From Tardiphaga robiniae (lineage in GTDB: Bacteria; Pseudomonadota; Alphaproteobacteria; Rhizobiales; Xanthobacteraceae), in NCBI RefSeq assembly GCF_013359755.1, contig NZ_JABMCJ010000094.1, forward strand, positions 682,001 through 746,000: 64,000 bases of DNA, written 5' to 3'. The position numbers and the translations under genes were made by a program. Position 1 is the first letter of the stretch, and every line of letters starts with the position of its first letter. Shown here piece after piece: positions 52,902 to 62,479 of the stretch. The notes under the pieces are model-generated. The model was given only the letters and a program-made list of their open reading frames with translations. It was not told where the DNA came from and did not search any database.

Positions 52902-53966
52902 CTACTCTGCGCTGCTGACTAGTCGCAGCGACACCCTATGCTCCATCATGCTGCGATAGGTGGCCACATAATCGAGGGCCATGCGCCGGGCGGTGAAGCG
53001 GGTTTCGAATTGCTTGCGGATCGCTGTACGGTCCATGCCGGCGAGACGACTCACCGCGGCAACTGCACTGGTCTCGTCCTCGACGATGAAGCCGGTGAGG
53101 GCCTCGTCGATGATCTCCGGCACCGAGCCGCGATTATAGGCGATGACCGGCGTGCCGCAGGCCATGGATTCGATCATCACCAGGCCAAACGGCTCGGGCC
53201 AGTCGATCGGCAGCAACAGACCATAGGCGCCGCTGAGGAATTCCGGCTTCTCCCGGTCGCTGATCTCGCCGATATATTCGACCAGCGGATGATCCATCAG
53301 TGGGCGAACGACCTGCTCGTAATAGTCCTCATCCGCGCGGTCGATCTTGGCCGCGATTTTCAGCGGGATGCCGGCGCGGATGGCGATCTTGATCGCGCGG
53401 TCGACGCCCTTCTCGGGCGCAATACGCCCGAGCAAGGCGAGGTAGCTCGGCGTGATCGGTTGCGGCGTCAGCAATTTCTCGGGAAGGCCGTGATAGATCG
53501 TGCGCACGAAATTCGCCTGCGGTACCGGGCGCCGCTGCGCGTTCGAAATCGAAACAACGGGAATCTTGGAGAAAGTCGTGAAGGTCGGCTGATGTTCCGG
53601 CAGATCCAGACGGCCGTGCAGCGTCGTGAGAAATGGTGTGGGTTGGCGGGAGAATAGCGAGAACGGATAGTAATCGAGATGGAAATGCAGAACGTCGAAT
53701 TCGTCGTCGTCACATTTCTGTCTTACGCGCTCGAGCATTTCCATATGGAGGGCGTTGGGATCGCGGACAGAGCCATCGAGCCGTAGCGCCTTCGGCCATC
53801 CGGCGTCGAGCTTGCCTGACGTTTGAGAGTCGCCGCTGGCGAACAGCGTAACATCATGCCCCTGCGCCACCAGCTCTTCGGTCAACCAGTGGACGACGCG
53901 TTCCGTGCCTCCATAGAGCTTCGGCGGAACGGCTTCTGTCAGCGGAGCAACTTGCGCGATGCGCAT
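52902..53966 (-). CDS. Glycosyltransferase, family 4
   Basis: 354 aa from ATG 53966. It starts MRIAQVAPLTEAVPPKLYGG, the acceptor domain of GT4 enzymes, with YGGTERVVHWLTEELVAQGHDV. The donor-binding domain has LLPIDWPEPFGLVMIESMAC, the EX7E region of retaining GT-B glycosyltransferases, and GTPVIAYNRGSVPEIIDE. It is soluble and probably makes a glycan or trehalose/glycogen-like polymer. It is divergent from the ABC exporter gene, with a glycan debranching enzyme three genes away, so a carbohydrate-storage or surface-glycan theme is likely. Confidence 0.9.
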   Translation of the reverse strand: MRIAQVAPLTEAVPPKLYGGTERVVHWLTEELVAQGHDVTLFASGDSQTSGKLDAGWPKALRLDGSVRDPNALHMEMLERVRQKCDDDEFDVLHFHLDYYPFSLFSRQPTPFLTTLHGRLDLPEHQPTFTTFSKIPVVSISNAQRRPVPQANFVRTIYHGLPEKLLTPQPITPSYLALLGRIAPEKGVDRAIKIAIRAGIPLKIAAKIDRADEDYYEQVVRPLMDHPLVEYIGEISDREKPEFLSGAYGLLLPIDWPEPFGLVMIESMACGTPVIAYNRGSVPEIIDEALTGFIVEDETSAVAAVSRLAGMDRTAIRKQFETRFTARRMALDYVATYRSMMEHRVSLRLVSSAE

Positions 53967-54269
53967 TTTACATATCTCCCATGTTGGAAGTGATGAACAA
54001 CTTCAGCGACGACGTGTCGGTACCGGTATGCCTGAAGCTGGAACGTTCTCGCATCTGCGAGGTTCCTATGTGATCTGCGTAGTTCGTCCACACTGTGGTC
54101 TTGCTGATGCCATCACGTTCAACCACGGTTTCCGGAGTGTTAATGCTACCCGAATGTTGCGCCGAGATGGCGAGAGCGTGGGAAATTCGGGATGGCATCA
54201 TCTCCATCAGCGGGCGGGGACGCTGTCCGTCGAGATTCTTGTTCTTATTCAACGGGTTTTGACAATCAC
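53967..54269. other. Divergent intergenic region between GT4 and ABC exporter genes
   Basis: About 300 bp, AT-richer than its surroundings. It must hold the promoters of the leftward glycosyltransferase and the rightward exporter gene. Short open frames here have no ribosome site and non-coding-like composition, so I annotate none. No clear operator dyad was seen. If the exporter starts at ATG 54192 instead of 54270, the last 78 bases are coding. Confidence 0.5.
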
Positions 54270-56036
54270 ATGGACAGTCTTTCCGGATATGCGTATCGCC
54301 CTTTCGCTTTCGTGATGCGCTACATCAGGATGCGTTCTGCATCGCATCTGATCATCCTGATATCCGTGCTTGCAGCCGTCGCCTGTTCGGTGGGCACGCA
54401 GTACGGAATTAAATTTTTAGTCGATGGCCTCTCATCTGGACCTTCGGGAGCCGGTAATACCGTCTGGATCGCATTTGGCGTTCTGATCTCGCTGATCACG
54501 GCAGACATGTTCCTGTGGCGCGTGGCCAGCTGGACCGCGAGCTACACATTCGTTGGTGTCACGGGCGATCTCAGGCGCGATATCTTTCGCCATCTGACCG
54601 GACACGCACCGAGCTACTTCTCGGATCGGCTGCCCGGCATGCTGACCAGCCGTATCACGGCAACATCCAACGCGGTCTTCACGGTCGAAAACATGTTTGT
54701 CTGGAACGTGTTGCCGCCCTGCGTCGCGACATTCGCGGCGATCCTGCTGATTGGAACCGTCAGCCTGCCGATGGCGGCGGGACTGACGGTCGTGGCGGGC
54801 GCGGTCGTCGTGATGATGTTCAAGATGGCCGCGGCCGGCAAGAAACTGCATGATGACTTCGCCAGCAAGGCGGCCGCAGTCGATGGCGAAATGGTCGATG
54901 TCATCAACAATATGCCGCTGGTCCGCGCATTCTGCGGATTGAGCTTCGAGCATGACCGCTTCGATGAAACGGTCGATCGCGAGCTGAACGCCCGTGGTCG
55001 CAGCCTGCGCTATCTTGAGCGCCTGCGCCTGACGCATGCGGCCATCACGGTCGCGCTCACGATCGGGCTGCTCGCCTGGGCGATCATGCTGTGGCAACGC
55101 GGCGGCGCCAGCACCGGCGACGTCGTTCTGATCTGTACGCTCGGTCTCTCGATCCTGCATGCGACGCGAGATCTTGCGGTAGCGCTCGTGGATGTCACGC
55201 AACATGTTGCGCGACTGTCCGAGGCGCTGTCCACATTGCTGGTGCCCCATGAACTCAGCGACCATCCCGAGGCCGAGCCGCTGGTGAAGTCCGGTGCAGC
55301 GATCGCCTTCAACAATATCTCGTTCCGTTACCCCGGCGGTCTGCAGGTGTTCGATAAGTTCACGTTGCGGCTCAATGCCGGGCAGCGCGTCGGGCTCGTC
55401 GGCCAATCCGGCGGCGGCAAGTCGAGCCTGTTCGTGCTGTTGCAGCGCTTCTATGACGTCCAGGATGGCAGCATCACCATCGATGGCCAGGATATTTCAC
55501 GCGTGACCCAGCACAGCCTGCGTCACGCAATCTCCGTGGTACCGCAGGACATCTCATTGTTCCATCGCTCCATCATGGAGAACATCCGGTATGGACGTCC
55601 CGAGGCGACGGATGACGAGGTATTGCGTGCAGCCATTTCGGCGCGTTGCGACTTCGTCGAGACGCTGCCGGAAGGTCTTCACACCATGGTCGGGGACCGC
55701 GGCGTCAAACTGTCCGGCGGGCAGCGCCAGCGCATCGCCATTGCACGCGCCTTCCTGAAGGACGCGCCCATTCTGCTGCTGGATGAGGCGACGGCTGCCC
55801 TCGACAGTGAATCGGAAGAGGCGATCCGTGAGGCGCTGGCGCGTCTGATGCGTGGTCGCACGGTGATCGCGATCGCGCATCGCCTCGCGACGCTGCGCAA
55901 TTTCGATCGCGTGGTCATGCTGCAGAGCGGCAAGATCATTGAGGACGGCAAACCTGATCATCTGATGCAGGGCGAGGGGCCGTATCGGGAACTCGTCACA
56001 CAGGAAATGAGCCGTCTCGCGCAGCACGCAGCCTGA
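54270..56036 (+). CDS. ABC transporter, fused permease and ATP-binding domains (exporter type)
   Basis: 588 aa from ATG 54270 (MDSLSGYAYRPFAFVMRYIR); an in-frame ATG at 54192 would add 26 residues and neither has a clear ribosome site. It is a half-size exporter: six membrane helices in residues 20-300, then an ABC domain with Walker A GQSGGGKSS, signature KLSGGQRQRIAIARAF, Walker B ILLLDEATAALDSE and H-loop IAIAHRLATL. It resembles the MsbA/lipid-glycan exporter type and acts as a homodimer. Adjacent glycan enzymes suggest export of a lipid or glycan, which is inference. Confidence 0.88.
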   Translation: MDSLSGYAYRPFAFVMRYIRMRSASHLIILISVLAAVACSVGTQYGIKFLVDGLSSGPSGAGNTVWIAFGVLISLITADMFLWRVASWTASYTFVGVTGDLRRDIFRHLTGHAPSYFSDRLPGMLTSRITATSNAVFTVENMFVWNVLPPCVATFAAILLIGTVSLPMAAGLTVVAGAVVVMMFKMAAAGKKLHDDFASKAAAVDGEMVDVINNMPLVRAFCGLSFEHDRFDETVDRELNARGRSLRYLERLRLTHAAITVALTIGLLAWAIMLWQRGGASTGDVVLICTLGLSILHATRDLAVALVDVTQHVARLSEALSTLLVPHELSDHPEAEPLVKSGAAIAFNNISFRYPGGLQVFDKFTLRLNAGQRVGLVGQSGGGKSSLFVLLQRFYDVQDGSITIDGQDISRVTQHSLRHAISVVPQDISLFHRSIMENIRYGRPEATDDEVLRAAISARCDFVETLPEGLHTMVGDRGVKLSGGQRQRIAIARAFLKDAPILLLDEATAALDSESEEAIREALARLMRGRTVIAIAHRLATLRNFDRVVMLQSGKIIEDGKPDHLMQGEGPYRELVTQEMSRLAQHAA

Positions 56037-56111
56037 CGACTCAGTTATCCTCTCCAGGCGCTGCGTTTATCTTCGTGCCTGTCTTCACCCTACAACCGGC
56101 CGAGGTCATCC

Positions 56112-58313
56112 ATGCCCATCGAAGCCGCCGCGACCAAGTTGAACGCTATCGCCGATCAGAAGGCGGTCGAGTCGCCGTTCTACATTCCGATGACGGGTCC
56201 TGCGTCGCGCCCGAGGCGTGCGCTCAAGCACGACGATACGTTCGTGGTGCTCGACAGCCATGGTGACATTGGCGCGTCCGCGGGCGGCCCGGATGGCCTG
56301 TTCAATGCCGATACGCGTTATCTCGCGCGGCTGGAGCTGGCGCTGAACGACGTGCAGCCGTTGTTGCTCGGTTCGAATCTGCGCGATGACAACTCGTCGC
56401 TGACCGTCGATCTGACTAATCCGGATATCTATCGCAACGGCCGCCTCGTGCTGCAGAAGGATATGCTGCACATCGTGCGCACGTTCTTCCTGTGGCGTGG
56501 TGCGGCTTATCAGCGGATCGGTCTGCAAAATCATGGCGAACACCGTGCCAGTTTCGATCTGACGCTGTCATTCGACAATGACTTTGCCGATCTGTTCGAG
56601 GTGCGCGGCGAAAAACGCAAGCATCGCGGCATCGCCACCAGCCGCCTGGTCGGGCCCAGTGACGTTGCGCTGGAATATACCGGCCTCGACGGCAAGCCGC
56701 TCAGCACGATGGTGCATTTCGATCCGCGCCCGACGCGGCTGGCAGCCAACACCGCGACTTACCACTTCGAGCTGAAGCCGCAGCAAACGACGTCACTGTT
56801 CGTTGCTGTCAGTTGCAATGCCGAGGTCGGCCACAAGCCTGTACCGTTCTTTCGTGGGCTGCTCGCGCACCGCCGCGAGATGCGCAATTTCAGCAAGGGT
56901 GCGGCGACGGTCGAGACCTCGAATGATATTTTCAACGAGGTGCTTTGCCAGGCGATGGCCGATCTCAGTATCCTGATGACGAATACGCCGCAGGGGCGAT
57001 ATCCCTATGCTGGTATTCCCTGGTACTCGACGACATTCGGTCGCGATGGCCTGATCACGGCGCTGCAACTGTTGTGGATCGATCCGCGCGTAGCGCGCGG
57101 CGTGCTGAAACGGCTTGCGGCATTTCAGGCGAAGTCGGTCGATCCGCTTGCGGATGCCGAGCCCGGCAAGATCCTGCACGAAATGCGCGGCGGCGAGATG
57201 GCTGCGCTCCGCGAAGTCCCGTTCGCGCAATATTACGGCAGCGTCGACTCCACGCCGCTCTTTGTGATGCTCGCTGGGATGTATGTCGAGCGCACCGGCG
57301 ATGATGAAACCCTGCGCGAGCTGTGGCCGGCCGTTGAGGCGGCCCTCGGATGGATCGATGGTCCGGGCGATCCCGACAGGGATGGCTTTGTCGAATATCA
57401 GCGCGCGACCGAACAAGGATTGCAGAACCAGGGCTGGAAAGATTCGTATGACGCCATCTTCCATGCCGATGGAAAGCTCGCTGAGGGCAATATCGCACTG
57501 GCGGAGGTGCAAGGCTATGTCTTCGCCGCCAAGCATCTGGCGTCGCGTCTCGCATTGCGCATAGGCCTGCCCGACAAGGCCCGGCAGCTTGAGGCCGAAG
57601 CGGAGCAACTTGCTGCGCGGTTCGAGGAAGCATTCTGGTGCGAGGAACTCGGCACCTATGCGCTTGCGCTCGACGGCAAGAAGATGCCTTGCGCGGTTCG
57701 TGCCTCCAATGCGGGCCAGTTGCTGTTCACAGGCATCGTCCGCGAAGACCGTGCGCGCATGGTCGCCGCCGACCTGATGCGTCCGCATTTCTTCACCGGC
57801 TGGGGCATTCGTACCATCGCGCGCGGCGAGGCGCGCTACAATCCCATGTCCTATCATGACGGCTCGATCTGGCCGCACGACAATGCGCTGATCACACTCG
57901 GTCTGGCGCGCTATGGCCTGAAGCATTCGGTCGAGGCTGTATTCAAGGGCCTGTTCGATACCGCGGCCTATATGGACTTGCGACGATTGCCGGAATTGTT
58001 CTGCGGCTTCCAGCGCGAAAAACGCCGTGGCCCGACCTTGTATCCGGTGGCTTGCGCGCCGCAGGCCTGGGCCAGCGCAACGCCGTATACCCTGCTCGAG
58101 GCAGCGCTAGGAATCGAATTCGATGTCGCGCGCGGCGAGATTCGTTTCCGCAATCCGCGGCTGCCCGCTTTCCTGCAATACGTCATTCTGCGTGATCTTC
58201 GGCTCGGCGAATCCAGCGTCGATCTCTGCCTGCGCAAACACGAGAACGATGTGTCGCTGGAAGTGCTGCGAACCCGCGGTCAGATCCAGGTCTCGATCGT
58301 ATTGACGCATTGA
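56112..58313 (+). CDS. Amylo-alpha-1,6-glucosidase (glycogen debranching-type)
   Basis: 733 aa from ATG 56112. It has an N-terminal bis-domain (residues about 30-250, e.g. TFVVLDSHGDIGASAGGPDG and GLFNADTRYLARLELAL) of the debranching-enzyme family, then an (alpha/alpha)6 barrel: STTFGRDGLITALQLL, YGSVDSTPLFVMLAG, the acid-bearing stretch QGWKDSYDAIFHADG and SYHDGSIWPHDNALITLGL. It is predicted to release glucose from alpha-1,6 branches. It follows the exporter gene and is convergent with nothing; a role in glycogen or a glycogen-like storage glycan is likely. Confidence 0.9.
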   Translation: MPIEAAATKLNAIADQKAVESPFYIPMTGPASRPRRALKHDDTFVVLDSHGDIGASAGGPDGLFNADTRYLARLELALNDVQPLLLGSNLRDDNSSLTVDLTNPDIYRNGRLVLQKDMLHIVRTFFLWRGAAYQRIGLQNHGEHRASFDLTLSFDNDFADLFEVRGEKRKHRGIATSRLVGPSDVALEYTGLDGKPLSTMVHFDPRPTRLAANTATYHFELKPQQTTSLFVAVSCNAEVGHKPVPFFRGLLAHRREMRNFSKGAATVETSNDIFNEVLCQAMADLSILMTNTPQGRYPYAGIPWYSTTFGRDGLITALQLLWIDPRVARGVLKRLAAFQAKSVDPLADAEPGKILHEMRGGEMAALREVPFAQYYGSVDSTPLFVMLAGMYVERTGDDETLRELWPAVEAALGWIDGPGDPDRDGFVEYQRATEQGLQNQGWKDSYDAIFHADGKLAEGNIALAEVQGYVFAAKHLASRLALRIGLPDKARQLEAEAEQLAARFEEAFWCEELGTYALALDGKKMPCAVRASNAGQLLFTGIVREDRARMVAADLMRPHFFTGWGIRTIARGEARYNPMSYHDGSIWPHDNALITLGLARYGLKHSVEAVFKGLFDTAAYMDLRRLPELFCGFQREKRRGPTLYPVACAPQAWASATPYTLLEAALGIEFDVARGEIRFRNPRLPAFLQYVILRDLRLGESSVDLCLRKHENDVSLEVLRTRGQIQVSIVLTH

Positions 58314-58372
58314 CGCGTCGCCTGGCGCTGGGGTCGTGCCCATCAGCGAAACGCGTGAGTGAGGGAGTTTCC

Positions 58373-58960
58373 ATGCCTGCAATTCGCATCGTTGCCGGAT
58401 TGGCTGTAGCGTTGGCGTTGAACGCCGTGGCCGTGTGCCAGGCGGCGGATGCGCCTGTGCCTCCGCCCGCGTCGTCAGAGAAATCCACCCCTGAAGCGCA
58501 GCCGTCCGTGCCGTCGCCCGCACCGGATGCGGCTGCCGTGCAGCCGGCAGCGCCACCGGTCGCGTCCGCGCCTCCTGCGCCTGTCGCCAAGCCGCCATCG
58601 GTTACGGTGATCGATGCTTTCGATGCCAAGGGCATTCTCGGCCGCGACGTGCGCAGTCCCGCAAGCGAGAATATGGGACGCATCGCCGACGTGATCGTCG
58701 ATCGCGCGGGGCAAGTGCGCGGCGCGGTCATCGACTTCGGCGGATTCCTCGGGGTCGGCTCGCGCAAGATCGTGGTCGATTGGGGTGCGCTGCATTTCTG
58801 GAACGTGGCCGACAAGACCGCCAGCATCACGCTCGATCTCACACGCGAGCAGGTGCGTGCTGCGCCGGAATACAAGGACGACCAGCCCATCGTCGTGCTC
58901 GGCGCGTCCGGCACGCTGACGCCGCTGAGGTTTCCGCCTCTCACCATGCAGGAGCGCTAA
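58373..58960 (+). CDS. Exported PRC-barrel domain protein
   Basis: 195 aa from ATG 58373 (gaggga site 6 nt upstream). Residues 1-24 are a Sec signal (IVAGLAVALALNAVAVCQAA). A Pro/Ala-rich linker (residues 25-80) leads into a PRC-barrel domain (residues 85-190: ILGRDVRSPASENMGRIADV, GAVIDFGGFLGVGSRKIVVD). PRC-barrels bind partner proteins or RNA/ligands; this one is periplasmic. It ends one base before the MFS gene start codon region and is translationally linked to it. Confidence 0.85.
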   Translation: MPAIRIVAGLAVALALNAVAVCQAADAPVPPPASSEKSTPEAQPSVPSPAPDAAAVQPAAPPVASAPPAPVAKPPSVTVIDAFDAKGILGRDVRSPASENMGRIADVIVDRAGQVRGAVIDFGGFLGVGSRKIVVDWGALHFWNVADKTASITLDLTREQVRAAPEYKDDQPIVVLGASGTLTPLRFPPLTMQER

Positions 58961-60313
58961 TTGGCGGTTCACGCGACCACTCGTGCAGCCGATCTCTCCC
59001 GCCGCGACGATGTCGCGGCGGTGCCCGAGGTCGCCTGTGCGCCGGGGATTGCGCCGGAGTCCGAGCTGGGCCCGCAGGAGCCGCAGCGGAGTCCTGAGCC
59101 ATCGAAGCAGAGCCTGCGCGGGCTCGACTGGTTCATCTTCTTTCTCGCCGACGTGCAGACAGGATTCGGCCCGTTCGTTGCGGTCTATCTCACCACACAG
59201 AAATGGACCCAGGTCGAGATCGGCTTCGTGCTGTCAATCGGGGGCATCGTCGCGCTGCTCGGCCAAATTCCGGGTGGCGCGATTATCGATGCGGCGCGCT
59301 CGACGCGGCTGGTCGCCGGCGCCGCGGTCGCGACCATCGGCGGCTGTGCGCTAGCCTACGCGGCGCTGCCGGTGTTTCCCGTCATTGTCGCGGCAGCGAC
59401 GTTGCATGCGATGGCGAGCTGTGTGCTCGGCCCTGCGATCGCCGCCATCAGCCTCGGGCTGGTCGGGCCGCTGCGGATCGGCGAACGGCTGGGGCGCAAT
59501 GCGCGCTTCGCCTCGCTCGGCAATGGCGTCGCTGCCGCCGTCATGGGTACTTGCGGCTATCTGCTGTCCAGCCGGTCGGTGTTCATCGTCACCTTCTTGC
59601 TGGCGCTGCCGGTGCTCTACGCGCTGTCGCGGATTCGGCCTCAGGAGATCAATTCCGCGCAGGCCCATGGCGCCAGCACCAAAGAAGCCGAGAACAATAA
59701 GCCGATCCGTTTTCGCGATCTGGTGCGCCAGAAGCCGCTGTTGATTTTCGCCTGTGCTGTGCTGCTACTGCAACTCGCCAATGCCGCGATGCTGCCTTTG
59801 ATGGCGGGCGTCGTCACGACGCGCTCGGCCGACTGGGCACCGGCGCTGATCGCCTTCTGCATCGTGGTCCCGCAGGCCATCGTCGCGGCGACCTCACCGA
59901 CGGTCGGCCGAAAGGCGCAGCAATGGGGCCGTCGGCCACTGCTGCTGATCGCCTTCGCCGCGCTCGTGATCCGCGGATTGCTATTCGCCGTGGTCACCGA
60001 CCCGTTTGCGCTGGTCGCCGTGCAGATCTTCGACGGCGTCACTGCTGCCGTGTTCAGCGTGATGATCCCGCTGATCGTCGCCGACATCGCTTTTGGCAGC
60101 GGTCGCTTCAGCCTTGCGCAAGGCATTGTCGGAACAGCCACCGGCATCGGTGCGTCGCTCAGTACGGTGACCGCCGGCTTCGTCGCCGACAAGCTCGGCG
60201 CGCCGGTTGCCTTTGTCGGTCTGGCCTGCGTCGCCGGGCTTGGCTTGTTGCTGATCTGGCTGGTGATGCCGGAAACTCGCCGCGACCACGGCGAGGTTGA
60301 GAACGGACCTTAG
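58961..60313 (+). CDS. MFS transporter (TTG start)
   Basis: 450 aa from TTG 58961, placed immediately after the PRC-barrel stop; the aggag ribosome site is inside the end of that gene (6 nt spacer), supporting the TTG. An N-terminal hydrophilic arm of 45 residues precedes 12 membrane helices (GLDWFIFFLADVQTGFGPFV, VEIGFVLSIGGIVALLGQIP, and so on). The fused-looking arrangement with a PRC-barrel protein is an operon of two genes. The substrate is unknown. The stop overlaps the convergent aminotransferase stop by 4 bp. Confidence 0.85.
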   Translation: MAVHATTRAADLSRRDDVAAVPEVACAPGIAPESELGPQEPQRSPEPSKQSLRGLDWFIFFLADVQTGFGPFVAVYLTTQKWTQVEIGFVLSIGGIVALLGQIPGGAIIDAARSTRLVAGAAVATIGGCALAYAALPVFPVIVAAATLHAMASCVLGPAIAAISLGLVGPLRIGERLGRNARFASLGNGVAAAVMGTCGYLLSSRSVFIVTFLLALPVLYALSRIRPQEINSAQAHGASTKEAENNKPIRFRDLVRQKPLLIFACAVLLLQLANAAMLPLMAGVVTTRSADWAPALIAFCIVVPQAIVAATSPTVGRKAQQWGRRPLLLIAFAALVIRGLLFAVVTDPFALVAVQIFDGVTAAVFSVMIPLIVADIAFGSGRFSLAQGIVGTATGIGASLSTVTAGFVADKLGAPVAFVGLACVAGLGLLLIWLVMPETRRDHGEVENGP

Positions 60314-61488
60314 GGCGCGACGCTCTCACCGAGGAAGTTGACCGCGGCCGTGACACCACCCTTGCCGTGCGGAATGCCGAGCGCCTGCAATCCCATCTCG
60401 ATCACGCCGAGCGTTCCGAGAATCATGGGCGCGTTGACATGGCCCATATGAGCGATGCGGAATGCTTTTCCGTGCAGGTCGCCGATGCCGACGCCGAGAA
60501 TGACGCCGCATTTGTCGCGGCAGTAATCGAGCAGCGGCGTCGGGTTGTCCATCCGCACCGTCGTGACCGTGTTGCCGCGTTCTTTCGGCTCGATGATATT
60601 GAAGCTCAGCACGCCGCCATCGGCCCATACGGCAACGCCGCGGCGCACGGCTTCCGCCAGCAATCGATGGCGTTGGAATACGTTGACCAGCGTCTCGTCG
60701 AACAGCATGTCGATGGCCTGACGCTGCGCGAACATCAGGTGCACCGGCGCGGTGCCCGAATGTTTCCGGTAGTGCTCGTCGCCGTCGCGCTCGGTCCAAT
60801 CCCAATAGGGTGTGCGCAGATTGGCAGTCTTGTGCACTTCGCGCGCGCGGTCATTCGCGGCGACATAGCCGAGGCCGGGCGGTGTCATCAGGCCTTTCTG
60901 CGAGCCGGACATGGCGACATCGATGCCCCATGCATCCATCTCGAACGGCATGCAGCCGAGCGAAGCCACGGTGTCGACCATGAACAATGCGGGATGACCG
61001 GCGGCCTTGATCGCCTTGCCGATGGCTTCAATGTCGTTGAACGCGCCTGACGCCGTGTCGATCTGCACTGCAAGCACAGCCTTGATCTCGTGCTTGGCGT
61101 CTTGTCGCAACGTTGCTTCAACCTCGGCAGGACGAATGGCGCGATTCCAGTCGCCCTTCAGGCTCTGCACGTCGACGCCCATGGCGCGCGCAGCATGGCC
61201 CCAGCCGACCGCGAAACGCCCGCTTTCCAGCACCAGGATCTTGTCGCCGCGCGACAGCACATTGGTGAGCGTCGCTTCCCATGCACCGTGCCCGTTGGCG
61301 ATATACATATAGGTGTTGCCCTTGGTGGCGAACAACGTGCCGATATCGCGCAGCAGCCCGAATGTGAGCTGCACCATTTCCTTGGAGTAGATATCCAGCG
61401 GCGGACGATGCATCGCCCGCAATACTTCGTCTGGCATCGTGGTGGGGCCGGGGATGGCGAGAAATTCACGACCTGCACGAACGACCAT
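60310..61488 (-). CDS. Alanine-glyoxylate/serine-glyoxylate aminotransferase-like PLP enzyme
   Basis: 392 aa from ATG 61488 (aagga site 6 nt upstream; a TTG two codons earlier is possible). The class V aminotransferase fold is visible: FLAIPGPTTMPDEVLRAMHR, GHGAWEATLTNVLSRGDKIL, VDTVASLGCMPFEMDAWGID and the PLP Lys K198 in GSQKGLMTPPGLGYV. IIEPKERGNTVTTVRM and GVGIGDLHGKAFRIAHMGH are near the C-terminus. This group transfers amino groups from serine or alanine to glyoxylate. It is convergent with the MFS gene. Confidence 0.9.
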   Translation of the reverse strand: MVVRAGREFLAIPGPTTMPDEVLRAMHRPPLDIYSKEMVQLTFGLLRDIGTLFATKGNTYMYIANGHGAWEATLTNVLSRGDKILVLESGRFAVGWGHAARAMGVDVQSLKGDWNRAIRPAEVEATLRQDAKHEIKAVLAVQIDTASGAFNDIEAIGKAIKAAGHPALFMVDTVASLGCMPFEMDAWGIDVAMSGSQKGLMTPPGLGYVAANDRAREVHKTANLRTPYWDWTERDGDEHYRKHSGTAPVHLMFAQRQAIDMLFDETLVNVFQRHRLLAEAVRRGVAVWADGGVLSFNIIEPKERGNTVTTVRMDNPTPLLDYCRDKCGVILGVGIGDLHGKAFRIAHMGHVNAPMILGTLGVIEMGLQALGIPHGKGGVTAAVNFLGESVAP

Positions 61489-61574
61489 TTTCAATCCTTG
61501 TTGGTATTTTCGGCCATGGTGCCATGGCGCAGCGCGAAATCAAAGCGCGTGTGAGGTGGTTTGAATTTGACCGC

Positions 61575-62426
61575 TTAGTGAGTCAGCGCATCACGCCCGA
61601 TCACATTCGCGATGGCCTGGAAGATCTGGTCCTTGATCTCGGTCGCCGCCGGGCTCGGGATCGTCTCGGGAGGGCCGTCGTGTTTGGCGCAAGCCACCAC
61701 CAGCCGCAGGATCCAGACTTCGCCATCGGTGTAGTACAGGTCGCCGCCGCCATTGTGACCGGCGACGGTTGGGCCGATTCCGGTGACCTGATATTTGGCC
61801 TCGACCATGCCGGCCTTTTCGAGGTCGCCTGCGAGCACCGCGCGCTCCGCGTCGATATCGGCAGCGATATGATGCGTGATCGCGCCGGTGTATTTGCTGA
61901 TCCCGACGCTGCGATCGAAAGTCGCGTCGCCGAGCCAGACCGGGCGATCTTCCTGTCCCTTGTCGAGGACCTTCCAGAGCCGGATGTGGTGGCGATGATC
62001 AGCGCTGTTGCCGACCGGCTTCTCGAAAGCGAGATCCTCGCGGCGGCCGAGATAAACCAGCGGGCTCACCGGTGCTTCGCGATAGGGTCGGTCGAGCAAG
62101 ACGCTGCCGACAATCTCGAGGGACGAGCGCAAGGTTACGGGATCGGCGGGATACCAGCCGGCAGCATGCATCGCGCACAGCACGTCCTTCTTGTCGCCGA
62201 TCAGGCCGACATTGATGGGATCGCCGGGAATGCCTTGCGCGGTCATCGTCGTCATCGGCAATCCGGCAAGGCTCTTCTGGTGCTCGTAATGGGTCCAGAG
62301 TTCCGGGAGCAACAGATAGGCGATGCCGCCATAGATGACCAAAGCGAGCAGCGTCAGCCGCGCCGCCCGGAATGTCCGGCTGCGGCGTTGTTTTTGCGCA
62401 ATGACATCCGTCTGCAGGTCAGCCAC
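61575..62426 (-). CDS. LssY C-terminal domain-like protein
   Basis: 283 aa from ATG 62426. One membrane helix at residues 22-42 (LTLLALVIYGGIAYLLL) anchors an otherwise soluble protein. INVGLIGDKKDVLCAMHAAG, WYPADPVTLRSSLEIVGS, APVSPLVYLGRREDLAF and SADHRHHIRLWKV match the LssY C-terminal domain family (often fused to phosphatase or DedA domains). It stands alone here. The function is not established. The gene runs parallel to the nuclease gene and 86 bp from the aminotransferase. Confidence 0.8.
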   Translation of the reverse strand: MADLQTDVIAQKQRRSRTFRAARLTLLALVIYGGIAYLLLPELWTHYEHQKSLAGLPMTTMTAQGIPGDPINVGLIGDKKDVLCAMHAAGWYPADPVTLRSSLEIVGSVLLDRPYREAPVSPLVYLGRREDLAFEKPVGNSADHRHHIRLWKVLDKGQEDRPVWLGDATFDRSVGISKYTGAITHHIAADIDAERAVLAGDLEKAGMVEAKYQVTGIGPTVAGHNGGGDLYYTDGEVWILRLVVACAKHDGPPETIPSPAATEIKDQIFQAIANVIGRDALTH

Positions 62427-62479
62427 GGTTCCGCTCGATCGAATCTGAGCGGGGAACCTGCCACGTCAGCGCCACGATG

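Noticed and set aside
53959-54315. 118-codon frame across the GT4/exporter intergenic region
   Set aside because: No ribosome site, no recognisable fold and it spans a divergent promoter region.
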